A DNA stretch of 64,000 nucleotides from Pseudomonas koreensis (GCF_024169245.1 NZ_JALJWP010000001.1:1861501-1925500); one strand, 5' to 3'; numbered from the stretch's first letter, positions 37,830-46,581 are shown. The notes: a model not told the origin generated them from the letters alone. A program made the numbers and translations.

Positions 37830-39392
37830 GCGGCTCAGATACATCCGCGTCGTCAGCAGATAAACCGGCAGTCCGGAAACCAGAATCAACAACGCCGCAT
37901 ACGGCGCCGCTGCCGCAAACTCGACATTCGCCGTGTGCGCCCAGACCTCGGTCGCCAGCGTATTAAGCCCGGTCGGACTCAGCAGCAACGTCGCCGTCAA
38001 TTCCTTCATCGCATCGAGAAACACCAGCGCAAACGCCGCGCCCAATGCCGGGAAAATGATCGGCAAGGTCACCCGGCAAAACGCCGTAAACGACGATGCG
38101 CCCAAGGTCCGCGCCGCTTCTTCCAACTGTGGCGCGGCCTTGTTCAGTGCCGTACGTATCGGCGCCTGCGCCAGTGGCAGAAACAGCAGCGCATAGGCGA
38201 TCAACAACAGGCCCGAGGTCTGGTATAGAACCGGCACGTAATGCAGAGCGAAATACACCAGCGTCAACGCAATCACCAGGCCCGGCAGCGCGTGCAGCAG
38301 ATAAGGCAGGCGTTCGGCCCAGATTGCCAATTGGCCTTTATAGCGCACCACCAGCAGCCCGACCGGCACTGCCAGCACCAGACACAGCGCCGCGCCGCCC
38401 AACGACAATGCCAACGACGACAACAGCGCCTCAGTGATCGCTGCTACCGGGAACGCCGCCGACGAACCGACCGCCAGCCAGTAGGTCAACATTCCCAGCG
38501 GGATGCCGCTGCCGATAATCGCCAGCAACAGGCAATACAACTGACCGAGTGCCGCCCACGGTCCAAGCTTTACCTGTTCAGCCTGTCGTGCAGCGCCCTG
38601 GCCGGTGCGCACATGCCGGCCCTTGCCGCGCACACGCAACTCCAGCCACAGCAACAGCAGACACAACGCCAGCAACACCGCCGAAAGCATCGCTGCGTTG
38701 GCGTTACTGAATTCCAGTTCGAATTGCTGGTAGATCGCGGTGGTAAAGGTCTGCAGGCCGATGATGGATAGCGCGCCGAATTCCACCAGCATGTGCAGGG
38801 CAATCAGCAGCGAGCCGGCCAACAGCGATGGCCACAACAGCGGCAGGGTGACGCGGAAAAACACGCCCCAGCGATTCTGTCCCAGCGTGCGGGCGGATTC
38901 TTCGAGAGAGGGATCGAGATTGCGCAGGGTCGCCGCGACTGGCAGGAAGATCAGCGGATACTTCGACAGGCTCATCACCAGAATCGCTCCGCCGAGGCCT
39001 TCGAACTGTGCACTCAGCGACACCCAGGTGAAGCTGCTGACAAACGCCGGCACCGCAAACGGCAGGCACAGGATCACGCCCCACAGGCGTCGCCCCGGCA
39101 GGTTGCTACGCTCCAGCAGCCATGCCAGCGACAGGCCGATAACGCCGCAGGTAATCGTTACGCCGACCATTAACGCCAACGTGTTGCGCAGCAAGCCAAA
39201 CACATACGGACGCCACAACAAATGCAAAGCCTCGGCCCAGCCGGCCTGCCAGGCTTTCACTCCGACATAGGCCAGTGGCAACAGGCTTAGTACCACCAGT
39301 AGCAATACCGGCAGCACCAGCCAGATCGACGGCCGTTTGCGTCTTGGTACGTAACCCCCGCGCGCGGCGGGGGCCGATAACGATGCTGCCAT
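37827..39392 (-). CDS. Ferric-iron ABC transporter permease, fused two-module type
   Basis: A 521-residue inner-membrane protein with about 12 transmembrane segments in two halves, each carrying a BPD permease EAA-type loop (LEESARTLGQNRWGVFFRVTLPLLWP and LEEAARTLGASSFTAFCRVTLPIIFP). This is the FbpB/SfuB/HitB arrangement. The ATG overlaps the TGA of the upstream binding-protein gene (TGATG). No ATPase gene follows within the window; the gene ends at a repeat and then the convergent chemoreceptor gene. Iron specificity is inferred from the binding protein. Confidence 0.9.
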   Translation of the reverse strand: MAASLSAPAARGGYVPRRKRPSIWLVLPVLLLVVLSLLPLAYVGVKAWQAGWAEALHLLWRPYVFGLLRNTLALMVGVTITCGVIGLSLAWLLERSNLPGRRLWGVILCLPFAVPAFVSSFTWVSLSAQFEGLGGAILVMSLSKYPLIFLPVAATLRNLDPSLEESARTLGQNRWGVFFRVTLPLLWPSLLAGSLLIALHMLVEFGALSIIGLQTFTTAIYQQFELEFSNANAAMLSAVLLALCLLLLWLELRVRGKGRHVRTGQGAARQAEQVKLGPWAALGQLYCLLLAIIGSGIPLGMLTYWLAVGSSAAFPVAAITEALLSSLALSLGGAALCLVLAVPVGLLVVRYKGQLAIWAERLPYLLHALPGLVIALTLVYFALHYVPVLYQTSGLLLIAYALLFLPLAQAPIRTALNKAAPQLEEAARTLGASSFTAFCRVTLPIIFPALGAAFALVFLDAMKELTATLLLSPTGLNTLATEVWAHTANVEFAAAAPYAALLILVSGLPVYLLTTRMYLSR

Positions 39393-40402
39393 CAGTTCAG
39401 GCCAACTTCGCGTTCCAGCTCCAGCGCTTCTTCAGCATTGCCCAGATCCGCCGGAGTGACGTTCGGCGCTTCCAGTTCGCTGAACGGCTTGAGACCGCGG
39501 TCCGACTCCATGCCTTTGTGCAGCGGGTATTCGGCGGTGGTCTGGGTGATCACGCGCTGACCTTCTTCGCTGGCCATGAAGGCGAGGAATTGCTGGGCTT
39601 CTTTTGGATGTTTGCTGTATTTCAGCACGGCAGCACTGGACACGGTGATCAAGCCGCCAGCGTCGCCGCCGTTGAAATAATGCAGCTTGGAGTCGAGCTT
39701 GCCTTTCTCGCGTTGCAAGGCGAACCAGTAATAATTGTTCACCAGCACCGTGGCGACTTCGCCGTTCTCTACGGCTTTGAGGGCGACCATGTTGTTGCTG
39801 TAGGTCTTGCCGAACGCGCGCAGGCCGGTCAGCCATTCTTCGGCAGCGTCGCGACCGTGCAGTTTGATGATCGCTACGGCCTGCTCCTGGAAGGCGCCGC
39901 TGGTCGGCACGAAACCGACCTTGCCTTGCCACTGCGGCTCGGAAAATTCCATTACCGATTTCGGCAGATCTTTTTCATCGATCAGTTTCGGGTTGAATGC
40001 CACCACGCGGACGCGGGCGGTAACGCCGATCCAGGTGCCGTTGGCCGCTACATATTTTTCCGGCAGAACCGCCAGGGTGGCGTCATCGGCCTTGGCCAAC
40101 AGGCCCTGTTCGCCGAGGTTGTTCAGTGGTGGCGATTCTTCGGTGTAGATCACGTCGGCAGGAGAGCGGTCGCCTTCTTCGATGATCTGGCTGGCGAGCT
40201 GATTGCTGCTGCCTTTGCGCACGTTGACGTGGATGCCGGTCTTGGCTTCGAAAGCCTTGGCAATCGCATCGCCGACTTCCTTGTGCTGGCCGTTGTAGAG
40301 AGTCAGGGAAACCGCATCGGCAGCCTGGGTGAGGGGAGTGGCGAGCGCCAGGCCGAGGAGGGTGAAGGTCAGGCCTCGGCGCAGGGTAATTCGAAACGTC
40401 AT
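39392..40402 (-). CDS. Periplasmic iron-type solute-binding protein
   Basis: 336 residues with a signal peptide (LRRGLTFTLLGLALATPLTQAADA). The mature part opens VSLTLYNGQHKEVGDAIAKAFEAKTGI, and has GDRSPADVIYTEESPPLNNL and the late double-tyrosine region (NNYYWFALQRE) used by FbpA/AfuA-type proteins to hold Fe(III). It is the first gene of a two-gene operon with the permease. A dyad resembling a Fur box lies about 40 bp upstream. Confidence 0.9.
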   Translation of the reverse strand: MTFRITLRRGLTFTLLGLALATPLTQAADAVSLTLYNGQHKEVGDAIAKAFEAKTGIHVNVRKGSSNQLASQIIEEGDRSPADVIYTEESPPLNNLGEQGLLAKADDATLAVLPEKYVAANGTWIGVTARVRVVAFNPKLIDEKDLPKSVMEFSEPQWQGKVGFVPTSGAFQEQAVAIIKLHGRDAAEEWLTGLRAFGKTYSNNMVALKAVENGEVATVLVNNYYWFALQREKGKLDSKLHYFNGGDAGGLITVSSAAVLKYSKHPKEAQQFLAFMASEEGQRVITQTTAEYPLHKGMESDRGLKPFSELEAPNVTPADLGNAEEALELEREVGLN

Positions 40403-40439
40403 TCGCAGGGTTCCTCACTGTCGCATTGCAAAAACTTGC

Positions 40440-40458
40440 AACAATGATAAACGATATT
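40440..40458 (-). promoter_or_regulatory. Candidate Fur box upstream of the iron transporter
   Basis: The 19 bases match the GATAATGATAATCATTATC consensus at 13 of 19 positions by eye, including an intact ATGATAA core. They overlap the dyad ACAAT-N10-ATTGT (40441-40460). The position, about 40-60 bp upstream of the binding-protein start, suits an operator. Confidence 0.5.
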
Positions 40459-40495
40459 GTTTCTCAAGTGCGCCTTGTGCGGGGCGAGGTGATCT

Positions 40496-40596
40496 TGTAG
40501 GCGCTGCCGAAGGCTGCGATTTTGTGATCTTGCTGTTGAAAGCAGGATCAAAAGATCGCAGCCTCGTTGCACTCGTCAGCTCCTACGAGCTCCTAC
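40496..40596. repeat. TGTAGGAGC-family inverted repeat, diverged
   Basis: The left arm starts TGTAGGCGCTGCCGAAGGCTG. The right arm has GATCAAAAGATCGCAGCC, then a short insertion (TCGTTGCACTCG) and a duplicated AGCTCCTAC end. It lies upstream of the iron transporter operon, mirroring the copy at its 3' end. Confidence 0.8.
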
Positions 40597-40630
40597 CAGA
40601 CCTACGGGAAATTCAGGAGGCCAGAAACGC

Positions 40631-40654
40631 AAAAACCCGCTTTCGCGGGTTTTT
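40631..40654 (-). terminator. Terminator of tRNA-Leu unit 1
   Basis: AAAAACCCGC-TTTC-GCGGGTTTTT, a symmetrical hairpin 34 bp past the 3' end of the leftward tRNA. Confidence 0.85.
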
Positions 40655-40687
40655 GTGAAATCCAAGGCCTGAACCTTGAATTTGAAT

Positions 40688-40774
40688 TGGTGCCCAGAAG
40701 AAGACTCGAACTTCCACGACCGTAAGGTCACCAGCACCTGAAGCTGGCGTGTCTACCAATTTCACCATCTGGGC
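40688..40774 (-). tRNA. tRNA-Leu (CAG)
   Basis: 87 nt, CCA encoded. On the minus strand the acceptor stem GCCCAGA pairs with TCTGGGC; the D-loop has GGTAGACAC. The anticodon stem CCAGC/GCTGG encloses the loop TTCAGGT with anticodon CAG, a long variable arm (TGACCTTACGGTCGT) follows, and the T-loop is GTTCGAGTC. The long variable arm and A-rich D-loop are typical of leucine tRNAs. Confidence 0.97.
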
Positions 40775-40809
40775 AATCATCGCAAGCGTTGCCGCTGTTG
40801 ATGTGGCGC

Positions 40810-40838
40810 ACTATACGGAGGCCTTTTTGATCTGTAAA
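40810..40838 (-). promoter_or_regulatory. Sigma-70 promoter of tRNA-Leu unit 1
   Basis: Read on the minus strand: TTTACA at 40838-40833, 17-bp spacer, TATAGT at 40815-40810. The tRNA 5' end lies 35 bp downstream. Identical boxes and spacing occur in unit 2. Confidence 0.85.
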
Positions 40839-40891
40839 CCCCTGATTTGGTTTTAATAAATCAGTACGAACAAAAGCTTTCCCGCAAATGC

Positions 40892-40915
40892 AAAAAACCC
40901 GCTTTCGCGGGTTTT
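40892..40915 (-). terminator. Terminator of tRNA-Leu unit 2
   Basis: AAAAAACCCGC-TTTC-GCGGGTTTT, nearly identical to the terminator of unit 1, 40 bp past the tRNA 3' end. Confidence 0.85.
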
Positions 40916-40954
40916 GTGTGAGTCTTGAAACTGATCTAGTCTCAAACTCGAAAT

Positions 40955-41041
40955 TGGTGCCCAGGAGAAGACTCGAACTTCCACGACCGTAAGGTCACCA
41001 GCACCTGAAGCTGGCGTGTCTACCAATTTCACCACCTGGGC
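40955..41041 (-). tRNA. tRNA-Leu (CAG), second copy
   Basis: 87 nt and the same sequence as unit 1 except for the last acceptor-stem pair, which is G-C (GCCCAGG/CCTGGGC) instead of A-T. The paired change on both sides shows that the stem is maintained. Anticodon CAG in the loop TTCAGGT; CCA encoded. Confidence 0.97.
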
Positions 41042-41077
41042 ATCATCGAAAGCGCTTGTGCGTCGTCGATGGCGCGC

Positions 41078-41106
41078 ACTATACGGAGCGCCTTTTTAAC
41101 TGTAAA
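41078..41106 (-). promoter_or_regulatory. Sigma-70 promoter of tRNA-Leu unit 2
   Basis: Minus strand TTTACA at 41106-41101, 17-bp spacer, TATAGT at 41083-41078, followed by a GC-rich discriminator (GCGCGCC), as is usual for stringently controlled stable-RNA promoters. Confidence 0.87.
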
Positions 41107-41266
41107 CCCCTGCTGCAGAAAAAACTGAATTTTTTTACCAGCGGTGTTCAAAACCGTATCAGAGCGTCGACACAGGGCCTTGTAAAGCCTTATAGAGTCG
41201 GAAATTTCCCGTTTCCCGGCGCCTATGCCAAACTAACCCGCATATAGACAAGGTGAAAACTCTCTA

Positions 41267-43897
41267 ATGGCCGATTGGCAGTCCCTCGATCCCGAGGCCG
41301 CTCGTGAAGCGGAAAAATACGAAAACCCTATTCCCAGCCGCGAACTGATCCTGGGGCACCTCGCCGATCGGGGTTCGCCTGCTGCCCGCGAGCAACTGGT
41401 AGAAGAGTTTGGTCTGACCACAGAAGACCAGATCGAGGCCCTGCGCCGCCGCTTGCGCGCCATGGAGCGCGACGCTCAATTGATCTACACCCGCCGTGGC
41501 ACTTACGCGCCGGTGGACAAGCTCGACCTGATCCTCGGCCGCATCAGCGGTCACCGTGACGGCTTCGGCTTTCTGGTGCCGGACGACGGCAGCGACGACC
41601 TGTTCATGAGCCCGGCGCAAATGCGCCTGGTGTTCGATGGTGACCGCGCACTGGCGCGGGTGTCCGGGCTCGACCGTCGTGGTCGCCGCGAAGGCGTGAT
41701 CGTCGAAGTGGTGTCCCGCGCTCACGAAACCATCGTCGGCCGCTATTTCGAAGAAGGCGGTATCGGTTTCGTCGTTGCCGACAATCCGAAGATCCAGCAG
41801 GAAGTGTTGGTGACGCCGGGCCGCAACGCCAACGCGCAGATCGGTCAGTTCGTCGAGGTGAAAATCACCCACTGGCCAACGCCGCGCTTCCAGCCGCAAG
41901 GCGATGTGGTCGAAGTGGTCGGCAACTACATGGCGCCGGGCATGGAAATCGATGTTGCCCTGCGCACTTACGACATTCCGCACGTCTGGCCTGAAGCCGT
42001 GCTGAAAGAAGCGGCCAAACTGAAGCCGGAAGTCGAAGAGAAGGACAAAGAAAAGCGCATCGACCTGCGTCATCTGCCGTTCGTCACCATCGACGGCGAA
42101 GATGCCCGCGACTTCGATGATGCGGTCTACTGCGAAGCCAAGCCGGGCAAGCTGCGTCTGTTCTCCGGCGGCTGGAAGTTGTATGTGGCGATTGCCGACG
42201 TTTCCAGCTACGTGAAAATCGGCTCGGCGCTGGACAACGAAGCTCAGGTTCGCGGCAACTCGGTGTACTTCCCCGAGCGCGTGATTCCGATGCTGCCGGA
42301 GCAACTGTCCAACGGCTTGTGTTCGCTGAACCCGCAGGTCGATCGTCTGGCCATGGTCTGCGAGATGACCATCTCCAAGTCCGGCGAAATGACCGACTAC
42401 TGCTTCTACGAAGCGGTGATCCATTCCCACGCCCGTCTGACCTACAACAAGGTCAGCGCGATGCTGGAAACGCCGAAAGCTACCGAGGCGCGCAAATTGC
42501 GCGGCGAGTACACCGACGTCGTGCCGCACCTCAAGCAGCTCTACGCGTTGTACAAAGTATTGCTGGCCGCCCGTCATGTGCGTGGCGCGATTGATTTCGA
42601 AACCCAGGAAACCCGGATCATCTTCGGCTCCGAGCGCAAGATCGCCGAAATCCGGCCGACCGTGCGCAACGATGCGCACAAGCTGATCGAGGAATGCATG
42701 CTGGCGGCCAACGTCGCCACTGCCGAGTTCCTCAAGAAGCACGAAATTCCTGCGCTTTATCGCGTTCACGCCGGTCCGCCGCCAGAGCGTCTGGAAAAGC
42801 TGCGCGCCTTTCTGGGTGAGCTCGGCCTGTCCCTGCACAAGGGCAAGGACGGTCCGTCGCCGAAGGATTACCAGGCCCTGCTGGCCAGCATCAAGGATCG
42901 TCCGGATTTCCATTTGATCCAGACCGTGATGCTGCGTTCGTTGAGCCAGGCGGTGTACAGCGCCGAAAATGACGGTCACTTCGGCCTGAATTACGAAGCC
43001 TATACCCACTTCACCTCGCCGATCCGTCGTTACCCGGACCTGCTCACTCACCGCGCGATCCGCAGCGTGATCCATTCCAAACAGGACACCCCGCACGTTC
43101 GTCGTGCCGGTGCGATGACCATTCCGAAGGCGCGCATCTATCCGTACGACGAAGCCGCGCTGGAGCAGCTCGGCGAGCAGTGCTCGATGAGCGAGCGCCG
43201 CGCCGACGAAGCGACCCGCGACGTGGTGAACTGGCTCAAGTGCGAGTTCATGAAGGATCGCGTCGGCGAGTCGTTCCCGGGCGTGATCACCGCAGTGACC
43301 GGGTTCGGTCTGTTCGTCGAGCTGACCGATATCTACGTCGAAGGCCTGGTGCACGTCACCGCGCTGCCGGGCGATTACTATCACTTCGATCCTGTGCATC
43401 ACCGTCTTGCGGGCGAGCGCACCGGCCGCAGTTTCCGTCTTGGCGACACCGTTGAAGTGCGGGTCATGCGTGTCGACCTCGACGAGCGCAAGATCGACTT
43501 CGAGATGGCGGAAAAAACCATCAGCGCGCCGATCGGTCGCAAGAAACGTGGCGCCGAAACCGCTGCGCCTGCTGCCAAGGCTTCGGAAGAAAAGGCTCCA
43601 GCAAAAACCGCCAGCCGTCGTCCGGCCAAGGAAAAGGTTGCCGAAGCCTATCGCCCGAGCGATGCCGTGGCGAAAAACGCCGAGCTGCGCAAAAGCCGTG
43701 AATTGAAGAAGGCCTTGCTGGCCGATGCGAAAAACGGTGGTAAAGCGGCGTCCGGGGGAAAGACCGGGCGGTCGGCGCCTGACAGGGCGACCGACGGCAA
43801 GCCAGCCAAACCGAGCAAACACCGTAAGGGCCCGCCAAAAGCGGGCTCCGCTCCAGCCAAAAGCGGCGGGGCGCGTAAACCGAAGGCGAAGTCATGA
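41267..43897 (+). CDS. rnr: Ribonuclease R
   Basis: Processive 3'-5' exoribonuclease that degrades structured RNA. 876 residues. N-terminal helix-turn-helix (about 20-75), two cold-shock domains (about 85-250) and the RNB catalytic domain (about 265-595) with VTIDGEDARDFDDAVYCE, which holds the metal-binding aspartates. An S1 domain (about 645-730, FPGVITAVTGFGLFVEL) follows, and then a long Lys/Ala-rich tail (about 750-876), as in other gamma-proteobacterial RNase R. The last ATGA overlaps rlmB, so the two are co-translated. Confidence 0.97.
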   Translation: MADWQSLDPEAAREAEKYENPIPSRELILGHLADRGSPAAREQLVEEFGLTTEDQIEALRRRLRAMERDAQLIYTRRGTYAPVDKLDLILGRISGHRDGFGFLVPDDGSDDLFMSPAQMRLVFDGDRALARVSGLDRRGRREGVIVEVVSRAHETIVGRYFEEGGIGFVVADNPKIQQEVLVTPGRNANAQIGQFVEVKITHWPTPRFQPQGDVVEVVGNYMAPGMEIDVALRTYDIPHVWPEAVLKEAAKLKPEVEEKDKEKRIDLRHLPFVTIDGEDARDFDDAVYCEAKPGKLRLFSGGWKLYVAIADVSSYVKIGSALDNEAQVRGNSVYFPERVIPMLPEQLSNGLCSLNPQVDRLAMVCEMTISKSGEMTDYCFYEAVIHSHARLTYNKVSAMLETPKATEARKLRGEYTDVVPHLKQLYALYKVLLAARHVRGAIDFETQETRIIFGSERKIAEIRPTVRNDAHKLIEECMLAANVATAEFLKKHEIPALYRVHAGPPPERLEKLRAFLGELGLSLHKGKDGPSPKDYQALLASIKDRPDFHLIQTVMLRSLSQAVYSAENDGHFGLNYEAYTHFTSPIRRYPDLLTHRAIRSVIHSKQDTPHVRRAGAMTIPKARIYPYDEAALEQLGEQCSMSERRADEATRDVVNWLKCEFMKDRVGESFPGVITAVTGFGLFVELTDIYVEGLVHVTALPGDYYHFDPVHHRLAGERTGRSFRLGDTVEVRVMRVDLDERKIDFEMAEKTISAPIGRKKRGAETAAPAAKASEEKAPAKTASRRPAKEKVAEAYRPSDAVAKNAELRKSRELKKALLADAKNGGKAASGGKTGRSAPDRATDGKPAKPSKHRKGPPKAGSAPAKSGGARKPKAKS

Positions 43898-44661
43898 GTC
43901 AGTTGGAAAAAATCTACGGCGTTCACGCGGTAGAAGCGTTGCTGCGTCACCATCCCAAACGCGTCAAGCAGATCTGGCTGGCGGAAAGCCGCAACGATCC
44001 GCGTGTGCAGACGCTGGTCGAACTGGCCAATGAAAACCGTGTTCAGGTCGGCCAGGCCGAACGTCGCGAAATGGACGCCTGGGTTGAAGGCGTACATCAG
44101 GGCGTGGTCGCGGAAGTCAGTCCGAGCCAGGTCTGGGGCGAGGCGATGCTCGACGAGTTGCTCGACCGCACCGAAGGCGCGCCGTTGTTGCTGGTGCTCG
44201 ACGGCGTGACCGATCCGCACAACCTCGGCGCCTGCCTGCGTTCGGCCGATGCGGCCGGTGCGCTGGCGGTGATCGTGCCGAAAGACAAGTCGGCCACGCT
44301 GACCCCGGTCGTGCGTAAAGTGGCTTGCGGCGCGGCGGAAGTGATCCCGCTGGTGGCCGTGACCAACCTGGCGCGTACTCTGGAGAAGCTTCAGCAGCGC
44401 GGTCTGTGGGTTGTCGGCACGGCCGGTGAGGCCGAGGTCAGCATTTATGACCAGGACCTGACCGGGCCGACCATCCTGATCATGGGCGCCGAAGGCAAAG
44501 GCATGCGTCGCCTGACCCGCGAGCATTGCGACTACCTGGTAAACCTGCCGATGGCCGGCAGCGTCAGCAGCCTCAACGTCTCGGTCGCCACCGGTGTTTG
44601 CCTGTTTGAAGCACAGCGTCAACGCGGTGCAAAAGCCAAGGCTGCCGCGAAGAAGTCCTGA
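43894..44661 (+). CDS. rlmB: 23S rRNA (guanosine-2'-O)-methyltransferase RlmB
   Basis: SPOUT-class enzyme that methylates G2251 (E. coli numbering) in the 23S P-loop. 255 residues. An N-terminal L30e-like substrate-binding domain has EKIYGVHAVEALLRHHPKRV. The trefoil-knot catalytic domain has LVLDGVTDPHNLGACLRSAD, ILIMGAEGKGMRRLTRE and LPMAGSVSSLNVSVATGV. It overlaps rnr by 4 bp, a standard rnr-rlmB pair. Confidence 0.97.
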   Translation: MSQLEKIYGVHAVEALLRHHPKRVKQIWLAESRNDPRVQTLVELANENRVQVGQAERREMDAWVEGVHQGVVAEVSPSQVWGEAMLDELLDRTEGAPLLLVLDGVTDPHNLGACLRSADAAGALAVIVPKDKSATLTPVVRKVACGAAEVIPLVAVTNLARTLEKLQQRGLWVVGTAGEAEVSIYDQDLTGPTILIMGAEGKGMRRLTREHCDYLVNLPMAGSVSSLNVSVATGVCLFEAQRQRGAKAKAAAKKS

Positions 44662-44675
44662 GTCGTACACGATTC

Positions 44676-44771
44676 AAATGTGGGAGCGAGCTTGCTCGCG
44701 AAAGCGGAGTGTCAGTCGACGTATTTGTTGGATGACAGACCGCATTCGCGAGCAAGCTCGCTCCCACATTT
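44676..44771. repeat. REP-type palindrome pair (CTTCGCGAGC family)
   Basis: AAATGTGGGAGCGAGCTTGC on the left and GCAAGCTCGCTCCCACATTT on the right around a ~45-bp spacer; same family as 9835-9901. It lies in the 307-bp gap between rlmB and rpsF, which also holds the rpsF promoter and leader. Confidence 0.9.
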
Positions 44772-44821
44772 GTTCAAGGTGTCTGGAAGATCGGTGGTTG
44801 TTCAAATATTCACCAATTGCC

Positions 44822-44850
44822 TTGCACCTCTTCTGTCCCTTCTCTACAAT
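44822..44850 (+). promoter_or_regulatory. Sigma-70 promoter of the rpsF operon
   Basis: TTGCAC at 44822-44827, 17-bp spacer, TACAAT at 44845-44850, with a GC-rich discriminator TGCGCCCC following. This predicts a transcript starting near 44857 and a leader of about 110 nt before rpsF. Confidence 0.85.
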
Positions 44851-44857
44851 TGCGCCC

Positions 44858-44899
44858 CTTGCTGTGACGGCAGGCACGCATGTGCCCCGCGCCAGCAAG
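44858..44899 (+). promoter_or_regulatory. Candidate S6:S18-binding leader motif
   Basis: An outer stem CTTGCTG/CAGCAAG (44858-44864 with 44893-44899) and an inner hairpin GGCAC-GCAT-GTGCC (44873-44886) are separated by an asymmetric internal loop whose 3' side contains CCG (44887-44889). This is the layout of the rpsF leader motif, by which the S6-S18 dimer represses its own mRNA. The match is by eye. Confidence 0.5.
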
Positions 44900-44968
44900 T
44901 CCATAAGTGTCATTCACTCCTTGTCTGACCGTTTTTGAGCGGCAGGCTACAACCCGTAAGGAGCATTC

Positions 44969-45391
44969 ATGCGTCATTACGAAATCATCTTTCTGGTCCA
45001 CCCGGATCAGAGCGAGCAAGTCGGCGGCATGGTTGAGCGTTACACCAAGCTGATCGAAGAAGACGGCGGCAAAATCCACCGTCTGGAAGACTGGGGCCGT
45101 CGTCAACTGGCCTACGCAATCAACAATGTTCACAAGGCTCACTACGTGATGCTGAACGTTGAGTGCACTGGCAAGGCCCTGGCCGAGCTGGAAGACAACT
45201 TCCGCTACAACGATGCAGTGATCCGTAACCTGGTCATCCGTCGCGACGAAGCCGTTACCGGCCAGTCCGAGATGCTCAAGGCTGAAGAAAACCGCAGTGA
45301 GCGCCGTGAGCGTCGCGACCGTCCTGAGCACGAAGGCGCTGATAGCGCTGATAGTGATGACAGCGACAACAGCGATAACGCTGACGAGTAA
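44969..45391 (+). CDS. rpsF: 30S ribosomal protein S6
   Basis: 140 residues; binds S18 in the small-subunit platform. The core [18 protein letters not shown] to [12 protein letters not shown] (about 1-105) is standard. A long hydrophilic tail follows, Arg/Glu-rich and then Asp/Ser-rich ([16 protein letters not shown]). Tails of S6 are targets of RimK glutamylation in some bacteria; whether this tail is modified is unknown. Strong AAGGAG site. Confidence 0.97.
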   Translation: MRHYEIIFLVHPDQSEQVGGMVERYTKLIEEDGGKIHRLEDWGRRQLAYAINNVHKAHYVMLNVECTGKALAELEDNFRYNDAVIRNLVIRRDEAVTGQSEMLKAEENRSERRERRDRPEHEGADSADSDDSDNSDNADE

Positions 45392-45420
45392 TCCACGGAC
45401 CTTATTAAGGAGCCTATCAA

Positions 45421-45651
45421 ATGGCACGTTTCTTCCGTCGTCGTAAATTCTGCCGCTTCACCGCTGAAGACGTGAAAGAGATCGATTACAAAGATCTCAA
45501 CACTCTGAAAGCTTACGTATCCGAGACCGGCAAAATCGTTCCAAGCCGCATCACCGGTACCAAAGCTCGTTATCAGCGTCAGCTGGCCACCGCTATCAAG
45601 CGCGCCCGCTTCCTGGCCCTGCTGGCCTACACCGACAGCCACGGCCGCTGA
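45421..45651 (+). CDS. rpsR: 30S ribosomal protein S18
   Basis: 76 residues, the normal length. The N-terminal [20 protein letters not shown] and the conserved [25 protein letters not shown] identify it. AAGGAG lies 8 bases before the ATG, and the gene is 29 bp after rpsF in the same operon. Confidence 0.98.
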
Positions 45652-45687
45652 GACCGGGCAGTCGACAAGTAGCAAAGGATTGAATGC

Positions 45688-46581
45688 ATGCGCGCCTTAG
45701 CTGAGTTCATCATGCGAGGCCGAATGCAGGCCACTCTCGTGGTGGCCGGATGTGCAACATTGCCGTTGTTGTATTGGTTGGGTGCTGCCGCCGGGAGCCT
45801 TGTGCTGCTGCGGCGCGGATTGACGGACGCCCTTGGCGTTCTGTCGCTGGGACTGCTGCCAGCTTTGATCTGGTGGCTGTATGCCGATGACCCACGGGCA
45901 CTTCTGGTGCTGCTGGGGTCTTCGGGGCTTGCGTTGGTTTTGCGCGCAAGCGAATCCTGGGTCCGCACGCTGCTGGTCAGCGTAGTGATCGGAGTGGTGT
46001 TTTCAGTGGTGCTCGGGGTCGCGTTTGCGGCCCAGATCGAGATGCTTGCACAGGCCCTCATAAAGGTCATGCCAGCGCTCCTCGGTGAGACCTACAAGCA
46101 ATTGTCGGTCGATGAGCAAGCGCGTTTCGCGTCCCTGATTGCACCGGTCCTGACCGGACTGATTGCGGCCTTGTTGCAGATCGTCAGCGTGCTGAGCCTG
46201 ATTGTCGGGCGGCATTGGCAGGCGTTGTTGTACAACCCGGGTGGTTTCGGTCGCGAGTTTCGCGCCATCCGCATCCCGTTGGGGCCGGCGATGTTACTGC
46301 TGGCGTTGATGCTTCTGGGCCCGAATCTCGGTGCACAGATGGCCATGTTGACGCCGTTGTGCAGTGTACCGCTGGTGTTCGCCGGGCTGGCCCTGATGCA
46401 CGGGCTGGTCGGGCAGAAGCGACTGGCCGGTTTCTGGCTCGTGGGGTTGTACGTCACGCTGCTGTTGTTCATGCAGCTGATCTATCCGTTGCTCGTGGTT
46501 CTGGCCATTGTCGACAGCCTGATTGATTTTCGCGGTCGTCACGTGTCGAAAGACACCGACAGCGCGAACGGTGAAGGTTAA
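45688..46581 (+). CDS. DUF2232-like multi-spanning membrane protein
   Basis: 297 residues with about eight hydrophobic segments (for example CATLPLLYWLGAAAGSLVLL, VSVVIGVVFSVVLGVAFA, LTGLIAALLQIVSVLSLIVG, LLALMLLGPNLGA) and no signal peptide cut. It lies between rpsR and rplI, where many bacteria have a YybS/DUF2232-type protein, and the size and topology agree. The family looks like a transporter or ECF-S component, but its function is not established. It is in the ribosomal operon by close spacing (36 bp after rpsR, 18 bp before rplI). Confidence 0.75.
   Translation: MRALAEFIMRGRMQATLVVAGCATLPLLYWLGAAAGSLVLLRRGLTDALGVLSLGLLPALIWWLYADDPRALLVLLGSSGLALVLRASESWVRTLLVSVVIGVVFSVVLGVAFAAQIEMLAQALIKVMPALLGETYKQLSVDEQARFASLIAPVLTGLIAALLQIVSVLSLIVGRHWQALLYNPGGFGREFRAIRIPLGPAMLLLALMLLGPNLGAQMAMLTPLCSVPLVFAGLALMHGLVGQKRLAGFWLVGLYVTLLLFMQLIYPLLVVLAIVDSLIDFRGRHVSKDTDSANGEG

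Noticed and set aside
41264..43822. An 852-codon open frame antisense to rnr
   Set aside because: Composition artefact; low-complexity His/Gln/Arg-rich translation and no start signal, while rnr motifs on the other strand are unmistakable.
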